Positions 25,448 through 35,532 are shown, counted from the stretch's first letter. The stretch: 64,000 nucleotides of DNA from Treponema saccharophilum DSM 2985 (GCF_000255555.1 NZ_AGRW01000040.1:40624-104623), one strand, 5' to 3'. Notes: generated from the letters alone by a model not told the origin. Made by a program: numbers and translations.

Positions 25448-26590
25448 ATGAATCAGGAAGTCGTCCAGACTCAAAAAGAAGACGAAGCACAGGCAGTGAC
25501 AGATTTATGCTCGCGGCTCAAAAAAACGCCGTCATCCTACAGCGCGATACTCTTTTTCGCAAGCACAAGGTATGATTTCGAAAAGCTCTCGTCGCTCCTC
25601 CACGAACAATTCCCGAGGGCGCAGGTTATAGGGGCGACAACGGCGGGCGAAATCACGAAAGACGGGTTCACGACGAACTCGATAGTGCTCAACGCGATTT
25701 ACGACAACGGAAAGTCGCAATTCAGCGGGGTTCTCATCGACGGCATCGACCAATTTCCCATCCTGGGCAACAAAGAAATCACAAGCGCAGCATCGAAAAT
25801 CGGCATCTCCCTGTCGTCGGAAAACTGCTCGCGCGACGCTTTCGCGATAACGCTTATCTGCGGCCTCATGTCGGCAGAGGAAATCATCCTCTCGCAGTTG
25901 TATTCGCTTATCAAAGACCAGAATTTCATGATTGCGGGCGGCTCGGCGGGCGACGACATGAAATTCGCCTCGACTGCGGTAAGCTGCAACGGCGTCACGT
26001 CTTCGAATGCGGCTGTCGTCCTGTTCGTAAAAACATCGTGCGCATTCAGGATATACAAGGAGAACATCTTCCAGCGCACGGGAAAAAACGTGAAGCTCAC
26101 CGACGTCAACACGGAGAAGCACATCGTGAACGCGATTGACGGGCAGAACCCGCGGAGAAGGTACGCGCAGGTTCTCGGCATAACGGAGGGACAGGTGAAC
26201 GACGCGCTCCTCGACCATCCGTTCGGGCGCGTTTTCGGCGACGAGATATTCATAGCTTCGCTCGTCAGCTTCGACAAGGACGGCAAGCTCACCATGTACG
26301 CGCGCGTCCTTCAGGATTCGCTTCAGGAAATACTGATGCCGCACGACCCCGTCGAGATGACGGAAAGCACCTGCCGGAAAATAACGAGCGAGATTCCGCG
26401 CCCCGGCTGCATCATTTTGTTCAACTGCATACTGAGGACGGTCGGATTCCAGAAAAAAGGGCTTACGGGAAAAATCAGCGAGGTCTGGAGGCGGTATCTC
26501 CCCACCTACAGCGGATTCTCGACGTACGGGGAACAGTTCGGGCACATGAATTCAAACCAGACGCTCGTCACGCTTGTAATAGGAGAATAA
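25448..26590 (+). CDS. FIST-domain sensory protein
   Basis: 380 residues, cytoplasmic. FIST_N covers ~30-220 (ILFFASTRYDFEKLSSLLHE, VIGATTAGEITKDGF, MIAGGSAGDDMKF) and FIST_C ~225-365 (RRRYAQVLGITEGQVNDALL, the PFGRVFGDEIFIASLVSF strand, CIILFNCILR, STYGEQFG). FIST domains are thought to bind small ligands such as amino acids and feed signal-transduction proteins. The next gene is a soluble MCP starting one base after the stop, so the pair probably forms a split cytoplasmic chemoreceptor. Confidence 0.88.
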   Translation: MNQEVVQTQKEDEAQAVTDLCSRLKKTPSSYSAILFFASTRYDFEKLSSLLHEQFPRAQVIGATTAGEITKDGFTTNSIVLNAIYDNGKSQFSGVLIDGIDQFPILGNKEITSAASKIGISLSSENCSRDAFAITLICGLMSAEEIILSQLYSLIKDQNFMIAGGSAGDDMKFASTAVSCNGVTSSNAAVVLFVKTSCAFRIYKENIFQRTGKNVKLTDVNTEKHIVNAIDGQNPRRRYAQVLGITEGQVNDALLDHPFGRVFGDEIFIASLVSFDKDGKLTMYARVLQDSLQEILMPHDPVEMTESTCRKITSEIPRPGCIILFNCILRTVGFQKKGLTGKISEVWRRYLPTYSGFSTYGEQFGHMNSNQTLVTLVIGE

Positions 26591-26591
26591 A

Positions 26592-27491
26592 ATGGAAAAA
26601 ACATACACAAAAGAGAAGCTTCTCCAGGCAGGAACGGAGCTGGTGGACACTTTGATAAAAAACTGCAACTCGACGAACAACATCGGCGGGTTCCTCAAGG
26701 AATATATCGCGATGCTGACGTCCGACGATGGCGTCTACAAAAAGCTTCAGAGTGCGATGGACAAATTCTCGGAGTCGAGCGAAAACTCCAAAAAGGAAGC
26801 CGACACCATGCTCAACACATCGCGCGCGAACAGCGAGTCGCTCAAAGCGATATGCGAGGAGTTCCAGAACCTCAGCCGCTCGATTGTGGACGCGCAGAAG
26901 GAGCGGAAGGAGCTCGACGCGAAAGTCAAGAAGCTGGACGAGCGGATAAAAGAAATCGGGAACTACATCCGGAGCATCCAGGAAGTCTCCGAGCAGACGA
27001 GGCTCCTCTCGTTCAACGCGTCAATCGAGGCGGCGCGCGCGGGCAACGCCGGAAAGGGATTCCGCATAATCGCGAACGAGGTCAAGACGCTCTCGGGGCG
27101 CACGAGCGGAATTTCGGGCGAAATCGAGGCGAAGGTCAGGGACATCGGAAAAGAAGTGAAGTCGCTTGTGGAGGACAACCACAGGCACGACGAATTCATG
27201 GACTCAATCCAGAAAACGGCAGTGACGTCGAACGAGCAGCTGACGAAAATCAACAACGCGAATTCGGAAAACATCGGCTTCATGTACGACGTGCTCGGAA
27301 AAATGCAGGAAAGCCAGATGCAGATTCTTACGGCGGCGAAAAACGCAGAGGAGGAGAACCTTAAGGAAGTGAAGCGCATCGCGGCAAAGGCGGCGCAGAG
27401 CACGATACAGACGGGCGACCTGCTCTCGTTCATGTTCCAGCTGAAAAAGCTGTTCGCGTGGATGGAAAACCACAAGGAGATTTTCGCGTAA
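26592..27491 (+). CDS. Soluble methyl-accepting chemotaxis-like protein
   Basis: 299 residues, no membrane segment. The signalling hairpin reads EQTRLLSFNASIEAARAGNA then GKGFRIIANEVKTLSGRTSG: a diverged but clear MCP tip. The arms are short coiled coils (residues ~60-125 and ~175-270). There is no sensor domain of its own. Immediate coupling to the FIST gene (one-base gap; GGAG inside the upstream gene end) suggests that FIST supplies the sensing. It likely joins a cytoplasmic CheA/CheW array. Confidence 0.88.
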   Translation: MEKTYTKEKLLQAGTELVDTLIKNCNSTNNIGGFLKEYIAMLTSDDGVYKKLQSAMDKFSESSENSKKEADTMLNTSRANSESLKAICEEFQNLSRSIVDAQKERKELDAKVKKLDERIKEIGNYIRSIQEVSEQTRLLSFNASIEAARAGNAGKGFRIIANEVKTLSGRTSGISGEIEAKVRDIGKEVKSLVEDNHRHDEFMDSIQKTAVTSNEQLTKINNANSENIGFMYDVLGKMQESQMQILTAAKNAEEENLKEVKRIAAKAAQSTIQTGDLLSFMFQLKKLFAWMENHKEIFA

Positions 27492-27508
27492 AGCGGAAGG
27501 GGACGGAT

Positions 27509-27949
27509 TCAGGCGCGCTTTTCCCGGGCAAACACGAAAACGATTGTTCCCAGAAAAAGCGCGCCCACCGCGACCATCACCGCGGACACAAGCCGCAAGA
27601 GCACGCTTCCCTCCTCCACAAACGTTCCCGGATTTTCGGGATTCACCAGAAGATTCACGCGCTCGCCGACTTTCAGCCGGGGCGGATACGTCGCGACATT
27701 GCTCTCTATCCGGAATGCCGTCCCGTTGAATTCGTACTCGAACACCGGCGCGACGGAGTTCCTGCTGCGGCTTCCGCCATGCCTGACGTTCTCAACGACG
27801 ACCGCCTCAACACGCGCGCTGCACGATTTTCTGAGATTGCAATCGTAAAGAAAAAGATTGACGCCGCCTATCGAAAACACCGCGGCAATGATTCCGAAAA
27901 CGACAAAAAATCGTTTCGAAGGCTCTTTTTGAAGCCTGTGCATCCTCAT
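27509..27949 (-). CDS. DUF3592 membrane protein, copy 1
   Basis: 146 residues. A membrane segment at each end (FFVVFGIIAAVFSIGGVNLF; LLRLVSAVMVAVGALFLGTI) brackets a soluble beta-domain with DUF3592 features (PVFEYEFNGTAFRIESNVAT, YPPRLKVGERVNLLVNPENP). Function is unknown in the family. GGAGGAACGT precedes the ATG. It is 26 bases downstream of a paralogue; the two share the PVFEΦxFxG, YPP.xKxG and VNPxNP motifs, so they arose by duplication. Confidence 0.82.
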   Translation of the reverse strand: MRMHRLQKEPSKRFFVVFGIIAAVFSIGGVNLFLYDCNLRKSCSARVEAVVVENVRHGGSRSRNSVAPVFEYEFNGTAFRIESNVATYPPRLKVGERVNLLVNPENPGTFVEEGSVLLRLVSAVMVAVGALFLGTIVFVFAREKRA

Positions 27950-27975
27950 ACGTTCCTCCGCCGTTTAAAGATATG

Positions 27976-28425
27976 TCATATGGAAAGCGCAATCAGGACA
28001 CCGATTCCGGAAAAAAGCAGCCCGAACGCAATCAGGGCAGCCGAGACGATAACCTCTATTTTTCCGCTTCCGGAAACGAGTTCCTGCGGATTGTCCGGAT
28101 TCACGCGGATTTCCTCGATATCGCCGATTTTGTATTCGGGCGGATAGGAACCCGTGTTCGACTTCACCCGCATTTTTTTTCCGCGGAAAGTGAATTCGAA
28201 CACAGGATAATAGACGGAAACAGAACTTTTGTTGCTTCCCGTCCCGATGGTGGATCGCTCAAAAAGATTCTCCGCGACTTTCGCCGAGACGGGCGCGCTG
28301 CACCGTTTTCGTTTCCGCCTTGTCACAACAAAAAACACGAGCCCCGCAACGAGCGACAAAATGCCGAGTATTATGAAAATTGCCGCTCCGAGCCGCGGGT
28401 CCCCGTGTTGTTTTGTTCTTCTCAT
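27976..28425 (-). CDS. DUF3592 membrane protein, copy 2
   Basis: 149 residues with the same plan: TM segments AAIFIILGILSLVAGLVFFV and VIVSAALIAFGLLFSGIGVL around a domain containing YYPVFEFTFRGKKMRVKSNT, then SYPPEYKIGD and VNPDNPQEL. It starts 3 bases after the trpB stop and probably shares its transcript. Nothing ties it mechanistically to tryptophan synthesis. Confidence 0.82.
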   Translation of the reverse strand: MRRTKQHGDPRLGAAIFIILGILSLVAGLVFFVVTRRKRKRCSAPVSAKVAENLFERSTIGTGSNKSSVSVYYPVFEFTFRGKKMRVKSNTGSYPPEYKIGDIEEIRVNPDNPQELVSGSGKIEVIVSAALIAFGLLFSGIGVLIALSI

Positions 28426-28428
28426 CCG

Positions 28429-29796
28429 TCAGACCTTCGGCGCTTTTTCGAGGGCTTTCGCGATTTCGGCGTCGGTCGGGATATAGTCGCTCATCGTTCC
28501 GTCGTTGTACGCCTTGTATGCGTACATATCGAAATATCCTGTTCCGGTAAGCCCGAAGAGAATCGTCTTCTCCTCGCCCGTTTCCTTGCACTTAAGCGCC
28601 TCGTCTATCGCGACCTTTATCGCGTGGCTCGACTCCGGCGCGGGAAGGATTCCCTCGACGCGGGCGAAATCCTGCGCCGCCTTGAACACAGCCGTCTGCT
28701 CGACGGAGCGCGCCTCGATAAGCTTGTCGTCGTAAAGCTGCGAGAGGATCGAGCTCATTCCGTGATAGCGGAGACCGCCGGCGTGGTTTGCCGACGGCAT
28801 GAATTCGCTTCCGAGCGTGTACATTTTTGCGAGGGGGCAGACGTGTCCCGTATCGCAGAAATCGTAGACGAACGAGCCGCGTGTAAGGCTCGGGCATGAC
28901 GCCGGCTCGACAGCGATAAACTGGTAATCAGCCTCGCCGCGGAGCTTCCTTCCCATGAACGGGGAAATGAGACCGCCGAGGTTCGAGCCGCCGCCCGCGC
29001 ATCCGATTATCACGTCCGGCTTTATTCCGTATTTGTCCATCGCCGTCATCGTCTCAAGACCGATGACCGTCTGATGGAGCAGCACCTGATTGAGGACGCT
29101 TCCGAGAACGTAGCGGTATCCCTCGCGTTTCGTCGCAGCCTCGACAGCCTCCGAGATGGCGCATCCGAGGCTTCCGCCAGTCCCGGGGAATTCGGCGAGA
29201 ATCTTGCGCCCGACTTCCGTCGTGTCGCTCGGGCTCGGCGTTATCTGCGCGCCGTATGTGCGCATAACCTCGCGGCGGAACGGCTTCTGCTCATAGGAAA
29301 CCTTGACCATGTACACGTGGCAGTCGAGGTCGAAATAGGAGCACGCCATCGACAGCGCAGTTCCCCACTGTCCGGCACCCGTCTCCGTCGTGACGCCCTT
29401 AAGCCCCTGCTTCTTCGCGTAATACGCCTGCGCAATCGCGGAATTCAGCTTGTGGCTTCCGCTCGTGTTGTTTCCCTCGAATTTATAGTAGATTTTTGCC
29501 GGCGTGCCGAGCTTCTTCTCAAGGCAGTACGCGCGGACGAGCGGCGCCGGGCGGTACATCTTGTAGAATTCGCGGATTTCTTCCGGAATCGGGATATAGG
29601 CGTCCGTGTCGTTCAATTCCTGCTTCACCAGCTCGTCGCAGAAAACATGCCCCAGCTCTTCGGCCGTCATCGGTTTGTGCGTCGCAGGATTCAAAAGCGG
29701 CGCCGGCTTGTTCTTCATATCCGCACGGACGTTGTACCACGACTCGGGAAGCTCGTTCTCAGAAAGATAAATCTTGTACGGAATCTCTTTTGACAT
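28429..29796 (-). CDS. trpB: TrpB2-type tryptophan synthase beta chain
   Basis: 455 residues, the length of the TrpB-like TIGR01415 family (classical TrpB is ~400). PLP Lys in NNTSGSHKLNSAIAQAYYAK, substrate loop ETGAGQWGTAL, phosphate-binding glycines in GCAGGGSNLGG, and the typical SSILSQLYDD, HAGGLRYHG and PAPESSHA segments. It condenses indole with serine. No trpA or other trp gene is nearby, so it may salvage indole. It is divergent from pdxST, which makes its PLP cofactor. GGAG precedes the ATG by 10 bases. Confidence 0.92.
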   Translation of the reverse strand: MSKEIPYKIYLSENELPESWYNVRADMKNKPAPLLNPATHKPMTAEELGHVFCDELVKQELNDTDAYIPIPEEIREFYKMYRPAPLVRAYCLEKKLGTPAKIYYKFEGNNTSGSHKLNSAIAQAYYAKKQGLKGVTTETGAGQWGTALSMACSYFDLDCHVYMVKVSYEQKPFRREVMRTYGAQITPSPSDTTEVGRKILAEFPGTGGSLGCAISEAVEAATKREGYRYVLGSVLNQVLLHQTVIGLETMTAMDKYGIKPDVIIGCAGGGSNLGGLISPFMGRKLRGEADYQFIAVEPASCPSLTRGSFVYDFCDTGHVCPLAKMYTLGSEFMPSANHAGGLRYHGMSSILSQLYDDKLIEARSVEQTAVFKAAQDFARVEGILPAPESSHAIKVAIDEALKCKETGEEKTILFGLTGTGYFDMYAYKAYNDGTMSDYIPTDAEIAKALEKAPKV

Positions 29797-29811
29797 GGAA
29801 AAAATTCTCCT

Positions 29812-29851
29812 TTTTGCGTGCGATGCCCGAATTCCGCGGCATCACGCAAAA
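29812..29851 (-). promoter_or_regulatory. Leader hairpin directly before the trpB ribosome-binding site
   Basis: TTTTGCGTG pairs with CACGCAAAA (9 bp) and ATGCC with GGCAT (5 bp) around a 10-nt loop. On the - strand it ends at the GGAG of trpB. No U-run follows, so it is not an ordinary terminator. It may control translation or mRNA stability. Confidence 0.6.
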
Positions 29852-29912
29852 TAAACAAGCGGAAGCGGCGGACGAACTCCTGCATAGCAGGACAGCGGGC
29901 AAAGCCTTTGTT

Positions 29913-29941
29913 TTGTTCTTATTTATAGAAACAAATTATAT
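29913..29941 (+). promoter_or_regulatory. Possible pdxS promoter
   Basis: TTGTTC, 17-bp spacer, TTATAT, with an AT-rich flank; 148 bases before the pdxS start. Confidence 0.45.
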
Positions 29942-30088
29942 CGCCAAATATCCGGAACCGCAACAAAATGAAAGCGCGGCAATAAGAAAAACCTTGAGCC
30001 GCAAACTGGCATACGAGAAAAATATCAATTTGAACATTACTTCAATACCAGAATACGGATAAGATTCCGCAAACCTTCAGGAGGAATT

Positions 30089-30964
30089 ATGGAAAACACA
30101 CAGTACGAACTGAACAAGGGGCTTGCCCAAATGCTCAAGGGCGGCGTGATTATGGACGTCACGACACCGGAGCAGGCAGTCATCGCCGAGAAAGCAGGAG
30201 CGTGCGCCGTCATGGCGCTTGAGCGCATCCCCGCAGACATACGGGCGGCAGGCGGCGTCTCGCGCATGAGCGACCCGAAAATGATAAAAGGAATCCAGCA
30301 GGCAGTTTCGATTCCCGTCATGGCGAAGTGCCGCATCGGGCATTTCGTGGAGGCGCAAATCCTCGAAGCAATCGAAATCGACTACATCGACGAGTCCGAG
30401 GTTCTCTCCCCCGCCGACGACCTCTACCACATCAACAAGCGCGAATTCAAAGTGCCGTTCGTGTGCGGGGCGCGTGATTTGGGAGAGGCGCTCAGAAGAA
30501 TCAACGAGGGCGCCTCGATGATACGGACGAAGGGAGAGCCGGGAACGGGCGACGTCGTACAGGCGGTGAGGCACATGCGCAAAATGAATTCCGAGATTGC
30601 GAAAATCAGCGCGATGAGGGAGGACGAGCTTTTCGAGGCGGCGAAATCGCTTCAGGTTCCGTTCGAGCTCGTGCAGTTCGTCCACAAGAACGGGAAGCTT
30701 CCCGTCGTGAATTTTGCGGCAGGCGGAGTGGCGACTCCGGCGGACGCGGCGCTCATGATGCAGCTCGGCGCGGAGGGCGTCTTTGTCGGCTCCGGCATCT
30801 TCAAGTCGGGAAACCCGGAAAAACGGGCGCAGGCAATCGTCAAGGCCGTCACGAATTTCACGGACGCCAAGCTCATCGCCGAGCTTTCCGAGGATTTGGG
30901 AGAGGCGATGGTCGGAATCAACGAGAACGAGATAAAGCTCATAATGGAAGCGAGGGGTCAGTAA
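30089..30964 (+). CDS. pdxS: Pyridoxal 5'-phosphate synthase, PdxS subunit
   Basis: 291 residues, full length. Conserved [34 protein letters not shown] with its catalytic Lys, [34 protein letters not shown] with the second Lys, and [20 protein letters not shown]. It condenses ribose 5-phosphate, glyceraldehyde 3-phosphate and ammonia into PLP as a dodecamer with PdxT. AGGAGG stands 6 bases before the ATG. pdxT starts at the base after its stop codon. Confidence 0.97.
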   Translation: MENTQYELNKGLAQMLKGGVIMDVTTPEQAVIAEKAGACAVMALERIPADIRAAGGVSRMSDPKMIKGIQQAVSIPVMAKCRIGHFVEAQILEAIEIDYIDESEVLSPADDLYHINKREFKVPFVCGARDLGEALRRINEGASMIRTKGEPGTGDVVQAVRHMRKMNSEIAKISAMREDELFEAAKSLQVPFELVQFVHKNGKLPVVNFAAGGVATPADAALMMQLGAEGVFVGSGIFKSGNPEKRAQAIVKAVTNFTDAKLIAELSEDLGEAMVGINENEIKLIMEARGQ

Positions 30965-31558
30965 ATGAAAATCGGGATTGTTTCGGTTCAGGGGGCGTTC
31001 ATCGAGCACGAAAAAATGCTCGCGTCCCTCGGAGCCGAATGCGTCGAGCTACGCAAAAAAGAGGACATCGAGAGGAACGAGATTTCCGCAATCGTCCTTC
31101 CCGGCGGAGAGAGCACCGTCCAGGGGAAGCTTTTGAGGGAGCTCGGCATGTTCGGGCCGATAAAACGGCTCATCGAATCGGGCGTCCCCGTTCTGGCGAC
31201 GTGCGCCGGGATGATTCTCCTCGCGCAGCACATAAGCGGCGACGGGACTGTCCATTTCGGAACTCTTCCCGTAACGGTCAGGCGGAACGCATACGGGCGG
31301 CAGCTCGGCAGCTTCGTCAGGAAAGGAAACGTCAGCGGAATCGGCGAATTCGAGATGGCGTTCATACGCGCACCGTTCGTCGAGAAAACGGAAAGCCGCG
31401 ACGTCGATGTTCTTTCCGAGGTTGACGGGCGGATTGTCGCGGTCAGGTTCAAAAACCAACTCGCGCTCGCGTTCCATCCGGAAATCGGGGAGGACACGAG
31501 AATTCACGAGCTTTTCCTCGCCATGATTGAACAATCCGCGCGGAGAAAGGCAGGATGA
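30965..31558 (+). CDS. pdxT: Pyridoxal 5'-phosphate synthase, glutaminase subunit PdxT
   Basis: 197 residues. Glutaminase triad visible: nucleophile C80 in ATCAGMIL, and H171/E173 in AFHPEIGED. GGESTVQGKLL, the GAFIEHEKML N-terminal region and RAPFVE are family hallmarks. It delivers ammonia from glutamine to PdxS. TAA of pdxS and ATG of pdxT are adjacent, so translation is coupled. Confidence 0.97.
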   Translation: MKIGIVSVQGAFIEHEKMLASLGAECVELRKKEDIERNEISAIVLPGGESTVQGKLLRELGMFGPIKRLIESGVPVLATCAGMILLAQHISGDGTVHFGTLPVTVRRNAYGRQLGSFVRKGNVSGIGEFEMAFIRAPFVEKTESRDVDVLSEVDGRIVAVRFKNQLALAFHPEIGEDTRIHELFLAMIEQSARRKAG

Positions 31559-31563
31559 GGAAA

Positions 31564-31612
31564 AAAATCCCGTAGCCAGACCCGGAGAAAACGGTACCAA
31601 CTGCGGGATTTT
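31564..31612 (+). terminator. Possible terminator after pdxT
   Basis: AAAATCCCG and CGGGATTTT (9 bp) enclose a 31-nt loop. The T tail is only four bases, so it may be weak. Confidence 0.5.
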
Positions 31613-31752
31613 CATTCGTTTGACACAATTTTCCAAAAAAATCCATCTATTTTTATAGAAATCGGGTGTCTTTTTAATATAAAACGCAAACAAATAAATT
31701 ACTCTCTTCCGCAAATCGATTTTCACGTCAAAAGACAAAGGATGGAGTTACT

Positions 31753-33852
31753 ATGAAGAAGAGAAGTCTGGCGTTCAGCCTGAGCTGGAAAATTGGTCTT
31801 GCAGTAATCGCATTCATCACGATATCGGCGGTCATCAGCGCACGAAACGCCGTAAAAGCGACACGGAATTCGTTCACGGAAGACAACAAGGAGCTGATAA
31901 AGCAGCTGGGCGTCGCGACATTGTACCGGAACAACATACAGATGCAGCAGATGCGGAGCTACACGATGCTCGACGACGTCGGCAGGAAATCAACCGACCC
32001 GGTCGAGATTCAGGAAATGCTCATAAAGCGCGCGAAAGAGCGGCAGAAGAATTTCACGAACATCGGGTACGCCGACTACGACTCCGGGCTCTGCTATTTC
32101 GACGACGGAAGAATCGAGGACGTGTCGGGGCTGCCCTACTTCAGGCAGATGAAAAACGAGAACCTGTCGCAGCTTTACGGGGACCCGTGCGGAACGACGT
32201 TCGAGAACACGTACATACCTGTCTGCAAATCATCATCGCCGAAGAAAAACGGGGACATGCGCTACGGCTTCTACGTCGGGCTCACGCCGCTGTCATACAT
32301 CAACGAGGGAATCTGCAACATAAAGGGCGGAAGCATCGACTCGAAGAACGGCTTCGCGATGCTCCTCACGAAGGACAGGCTCGTCATGTGCGCTCCCGAC
32401 AACACGCACAGCATGTCGAGGAAGCTCGACAACCTCGGCGGGGTCACGCTCTCCGACGATTTCATCCGCGAATTCGAGACGAAGAAGGAAGGTCGCGGTG
32501 CGCTCACAATCAGCGGGAAGGCGTTCGAGACGTTCTTCAAGCAGATTTCCGGAACGACATGGAAGCTCGTCCTTCTCATACCCGAGACAACCGTGCACGA
32601 GGCGGAGATTGTCCTCGCAAAATCGCTGATTATGTCGAACCTCGCATCGCTCGTGATGATTCTCCTCATAACGGTTCTGCTCCTCGTCGTGTCGTTCAGG
32701 CCGCTCAAGGCTCTAAACAAGGAATTCGTCAGGATTTCCACGGGGAACGCGGATTTGTCCGTGCGCCTCAACGAGGGCAAAAACGACGAAATCGGTCAGA
32801 TAACGAAAAACTTCAACATGTTCATCGGAAAGCTCCAGGAGACGATAAAGGACGTCGCAATCGCGCGCGACTCGATGATGAAATCGTCGGAAAGTCTCCG
32901 CGCGAACATCGAGTCCACGGACAAGGCGATATCGTCCCTCACGTACAACCTCGACGACGTCACGAACCAGGTGCAGAGCCAGGAGCGGAGCGTCGGGCAG
33001 ACGACGGACGCGATAAAGAACATCTCCGTCTCAATCGAGGATTTGGAGCGGCTCGTCGAATCCCAGTCGGCGGCGGCATCGCAAGCATCCGCGGCAGTCG
33101 AGGAGATGATAGGGAACATCCATTCCGTGACGAAATCGACGGAAAACATGTCATGCGCCTTCGACAGCCTCAAGGAAAACGCGCAGAAGGGAATCGAGAC
33201 GAGCAACGAGGTCTCGAAGAAAATCTCAGAGGTCGAGTCCCAGTCGCAGAGCCTGAACGAGGCGAACATGATAATCTCGAACATCGCCGAGCAGACGAAC
33301 CTCCTGGCGATGAACGCGGCTATCGAGGCAGCGCACGCGGGCGAGGCGGGCAAGGGATTCGCCGTCGTCGCGGACGAAATCAGGAAGCTTGCGGAGGATT
33401 CGTCGGTGCAGTCGCGCGCGATTTCGTCGCAAATCGATTCGATAAAACTGCTCATCGAGGAAATCGTCGCGTCGTCCGCCGTCGCCGATTCGGTGTACGC
33501 GGAAACGGGGCGCATGATGGAGCAGACGTCGCAGCTCGTCGTCACCATCAGCAACGCGATGGCGGAGCAGTCGTCAGGCTCGCAGCAGATAACGGAGGCG
33601 CTGCGCTCGCTCGCCGATTCCACGACGGAAGTCAAGCAGGCTTCGGAAAACATGCAGGGCGGGAACAAAAAAATCCTCGACGAAATCGCATTCCTCAACG
33701 CGCAGACGGAAAACACGAAGGAGACGCTCTCCCGCGCGCTCAACGTGACGAATTCCGTCATAACGATAAAGGACGGCCTGCTCGACGTCTCGGACGAGAC
33801 CGCGGAGGCCGTCGGAAACATCGCGAAGAAAATCGACGGGTTCAAATTCTAG
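31753..33852 (+). CDS. Methyl-accepting chemotaxis protein with dCache sensor
   Basis: 699 residues. TM1 ~12-32; a ~245-residue periplasmic domain of double-Cache type ([41 protein letters not shown]-like strands and a second lobe with [20 protein letters not shown]); TM2 ~295-320; HAMP; and a signalling domain with tip [20 protein letters not shown] and [16 protein letters not shown]. The C terminus is KIDGFKF. GGAG precedes the ATG by about 7 bases. Ligand unknown. Confidence 0.93.
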   Translation: MKKRSLAFSLSWKIGLAVIAFITISAVISARNAVKATRNSFTEDNKELIKQLGVATLYRNNIQMQQMRSYTMLDDVGRKSTDPVEIQEMLIKRAKERQKNFTNIGYADYDSGLCYFDDGRIEDVSGLPYFRQMKNENLSQLYGDPCGTTFENTYIPVCKSSSPKKNGDMRYGFYVGLTPLSYINEGICNIKGGSIDSKNGFAMLLTKDRLVMCAPDNTHSMSRKLDNLGGVTLSDDFIREFETKKEGRGALTISGKAFETFFKQISGTTWKLVLLIPETTVHEAEIVLAKSLIMSNLASLVMILLITVLLLVVSFRPLKALNKEFVRISTGNADLSVRLNEGKNDEIGQITKNFNMFIGKLQETIKDVAIARDSMMKSSESLRANIESTDKAISSLTYNLDDVTNQVQSQERSVGQTTDAIKNISVSIEDLERLVESQSAAASQASAAVEEMIGNIHSVTKSTENMSCAFDSLKENAQKGIETSNEVSKKISEVESQSQSLNEANMIISNIAEQTNLLAMNAAIEAAHAGEAGKGFAVVADEIRKLAEDSSVQSRAISSQIDSIKLLIEEIVASSAVADSVYAETGRMMEQTSQLVVTISNAMAEQSSGSQQITEALRSLADSTTEVKQASENMQGGNKKILDEIAFLNAQTENTKETLSRALNVTNSVITIKDGLLDVSDETAEAVGNIAKKIDGFKF

Positions 33853-34083
33853 CGGGGAAAACGAGCGCGACGCCCCCAAAAGCCCGTCACGCCCCCTGTC
33901 TTCGGGAAAAATCCTTTTCGGAAACGCTTGAGACTGACAGGGCGTCGCTTTCGAACACGAAAAAAACGCATTGGATTTCAGTTCCCCTGCGTTCCTGATT
34001 CTGATGTTTTAGCGCCGCAATTTCCTTCGCCTTTCAGACGCGGCGGCCGCTCCATGAACAAAAACGCTCCAGACAACTGGAAC

Positions 34084-34620
34084 CTACATTCCGAACAGGT
34101 CTTCCAAAATCCGTTTGTATTCAGCGTACATCTTGTAGCCGTCCAAATCCGACAATGAACCGGCGATTGAGAAGTAGTACCACGCAAGCAGCTCTTTCGG
34201 CGCGTTGAAGCGTCTCCAGAGTTCGTCCCCGCAAGACTGGAAATCGGCGTACATGCTTCGGGCATTCGACAGTTTGTCGGCGCAGCATACAAGTTTCGCC
34301 TCAAGCGAATCGTTTTTCAGAGAATCGATGAAAACCTGCTTGCGCTCCTTCCATGATTTTGACTTGTCCTCGCACTCTGTCTGGACTATCGCGAGTATCT
34401 CTTTTCCGAACCGCTTTTCGATTTCCTCCGGGCGTGTGTCCGTGTCTTCGAGCGTGTCATGCAAGATTCCCGCGACAATCACGTTCTCCGAGCAGCCGTT
34501 TTCGGTGAGAATCTGCATAACTTCCATGGGGTGAACGATGTAGGGGATTTCAGTTCCCTTGCGTTTCTGGTTCTGATGTTTAATCGTCGCGAAGATTATC
34601 GCGTCATGTATTTTTGTCAT
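34084..34620 (-). CDS. HD-domain hydrolase, RelA/SpoT-type
   Basis: 178 residues consisting only of the HD part of the (p)ppGpp hydrolase family. Metal-binding motifs: YIVHPMEVMQILTENG, GILHDTLEDTD and the later KLVCCADKLSNARSM with its Asp. No synthetase, TGS or ACT domain is present, so it resembles small alarmone or nucleotide pyrophosphohydrolases (Mesh1/SAH types). Start 34620 has AGGAG 5 bases upstream; an earlier ATG at 34653 has none. It stands alone. The gap 33853-34083 beside it holds only partly self-complementary GC-rich sequence. Confidence 0.85.
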   Translation of the reverse strand: MTKIHDAIIFATIKHQNQKRKGTEIPYIVHPMEVMQILTENGCSENVIVAGILHDTLEDTDTRPEEIEKRFGKEILAIVQTECEDKSKSWKERKQVFIDSLKNDSLEAKLVCCADKLSNARSMYADFQSCGDELWRRFNAPKELLAWYYFSIAGSLSDLDGYKMYAEYKRILEDLFGM

Positions 34621-34885
34621 TTTTACTCCTAAATAACAGTCTGATGATTGCACAGCCTAAAAGCCAGCGTCAAGCAGCCGAAAAAACGTGTCTGCAAGAG
34701 AAGCAGATACACGCACGCGGGGAAAACACGGCGCGGGTTTCAGCTTCACGGAAATCCAATATTGGTCGGAAAGCGCGCTCGGAATCAGAAAACGATTCGT
34801 CTTTTCTGATAAAATCGGCGATTGTGATGAAGGAGCCGCCGATTTCGCCCGGAAAAAATAGCGGTTTCCGCATCGGAGGAAAAAC

Positions 34886-35452
34886 ATGCAGAATGTGTAT
34901 GACGAGGTTCCCCTTTTTGAGGACGAGCGATTTCTCCTGCGTTTCGTGGAGAAAAAAGACGCGGAATCGCTCCTGAACGTTTACGGCGACAAGAATTCGC
35001 TTCCGTTCTTCAACAGCGACAACTGCCACGGGGACAATTTCTATTATCCGACTCTTGAGCGGATGGAGAAAGCAATCGATTTCTGGCTCGAATCTTACAA
35101 ATCGAAATGGTTCGTGCGCTGGGCGGTAATCGACAAGGACGTCGGGAACGCAATCGGCACGGCAGAGCTTTTCCGACGCGCGGCCGACGACGATTTCGCT
35201 CACGCCGGCGTCCTTCGGCTCGATGTGGGAAGCGGCTACGAGCGCGCGGATTCGATTGCGGAGATTGCCTCGCTGATTGTCCCGCATTCGTACGGGCTTT
35301 TCGGAACGGAACGAATCATCACGAAAGTTCCCGTTTACGCGGTCGAGCGGGCGGCGGCATTCGCGGCGATTGGCTTCGAAAAATCAGCAAGTTTCCTCAT
35401 CGGGACGCAGGACGGCTACGCGTACAAGGATTATTGGGAGAAAAAACGCTGA
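34886..35452 (+). CDS. GNAT-family acetyltransferase
   Basis: 188 residues, RimJ/RimL-like. An N-terminal FLLRFVEKKDAESLLNVYGD is typical of this group; beta strands WAVIDKDVGNAIGTAEL and GVLRLDVGSGYERADSIAEI form the acyl-CoA-binding core, followed by ERAAAFAAIGFEKSASFL. The pyrophosphate loop is atypical, so the acceptor and even activity are uncertain. GGAGG precedes the ATG. No conserved neighbour. Confidence 0.75.
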   Translation: MQNVYDEVPLFEDERFLLRFVEKKDAESLLNVYGDKNSLPFFNSDNCHGDNFYYPTLERMEKAIDFWLESYKSKWFVRWAVIDKDVGNAIGTAELFRRAADDDFAHAGVLRLDVGSGYERADSIAEIASLIVPHSYGLFGTERIITKVPVYAVERAAAFAAIGFEKSASFLIGTQDGYAYKDYWEKKR

Positions 35453-35532
35453 CGGCGTTACGAAAAGTATGCTGCATCAAAACCTGCCGGAGATGTTACG
35501 GCAAGTATCCCGAAATAAAAAACGGTCATCAG

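Noticed and set aside
32187..33998. Long alternative frame (603 codons) across the MCP gene
   Set aside because: Arg-rich shadow of the MCP reading frame with no domain; high GC makes such frames common here.
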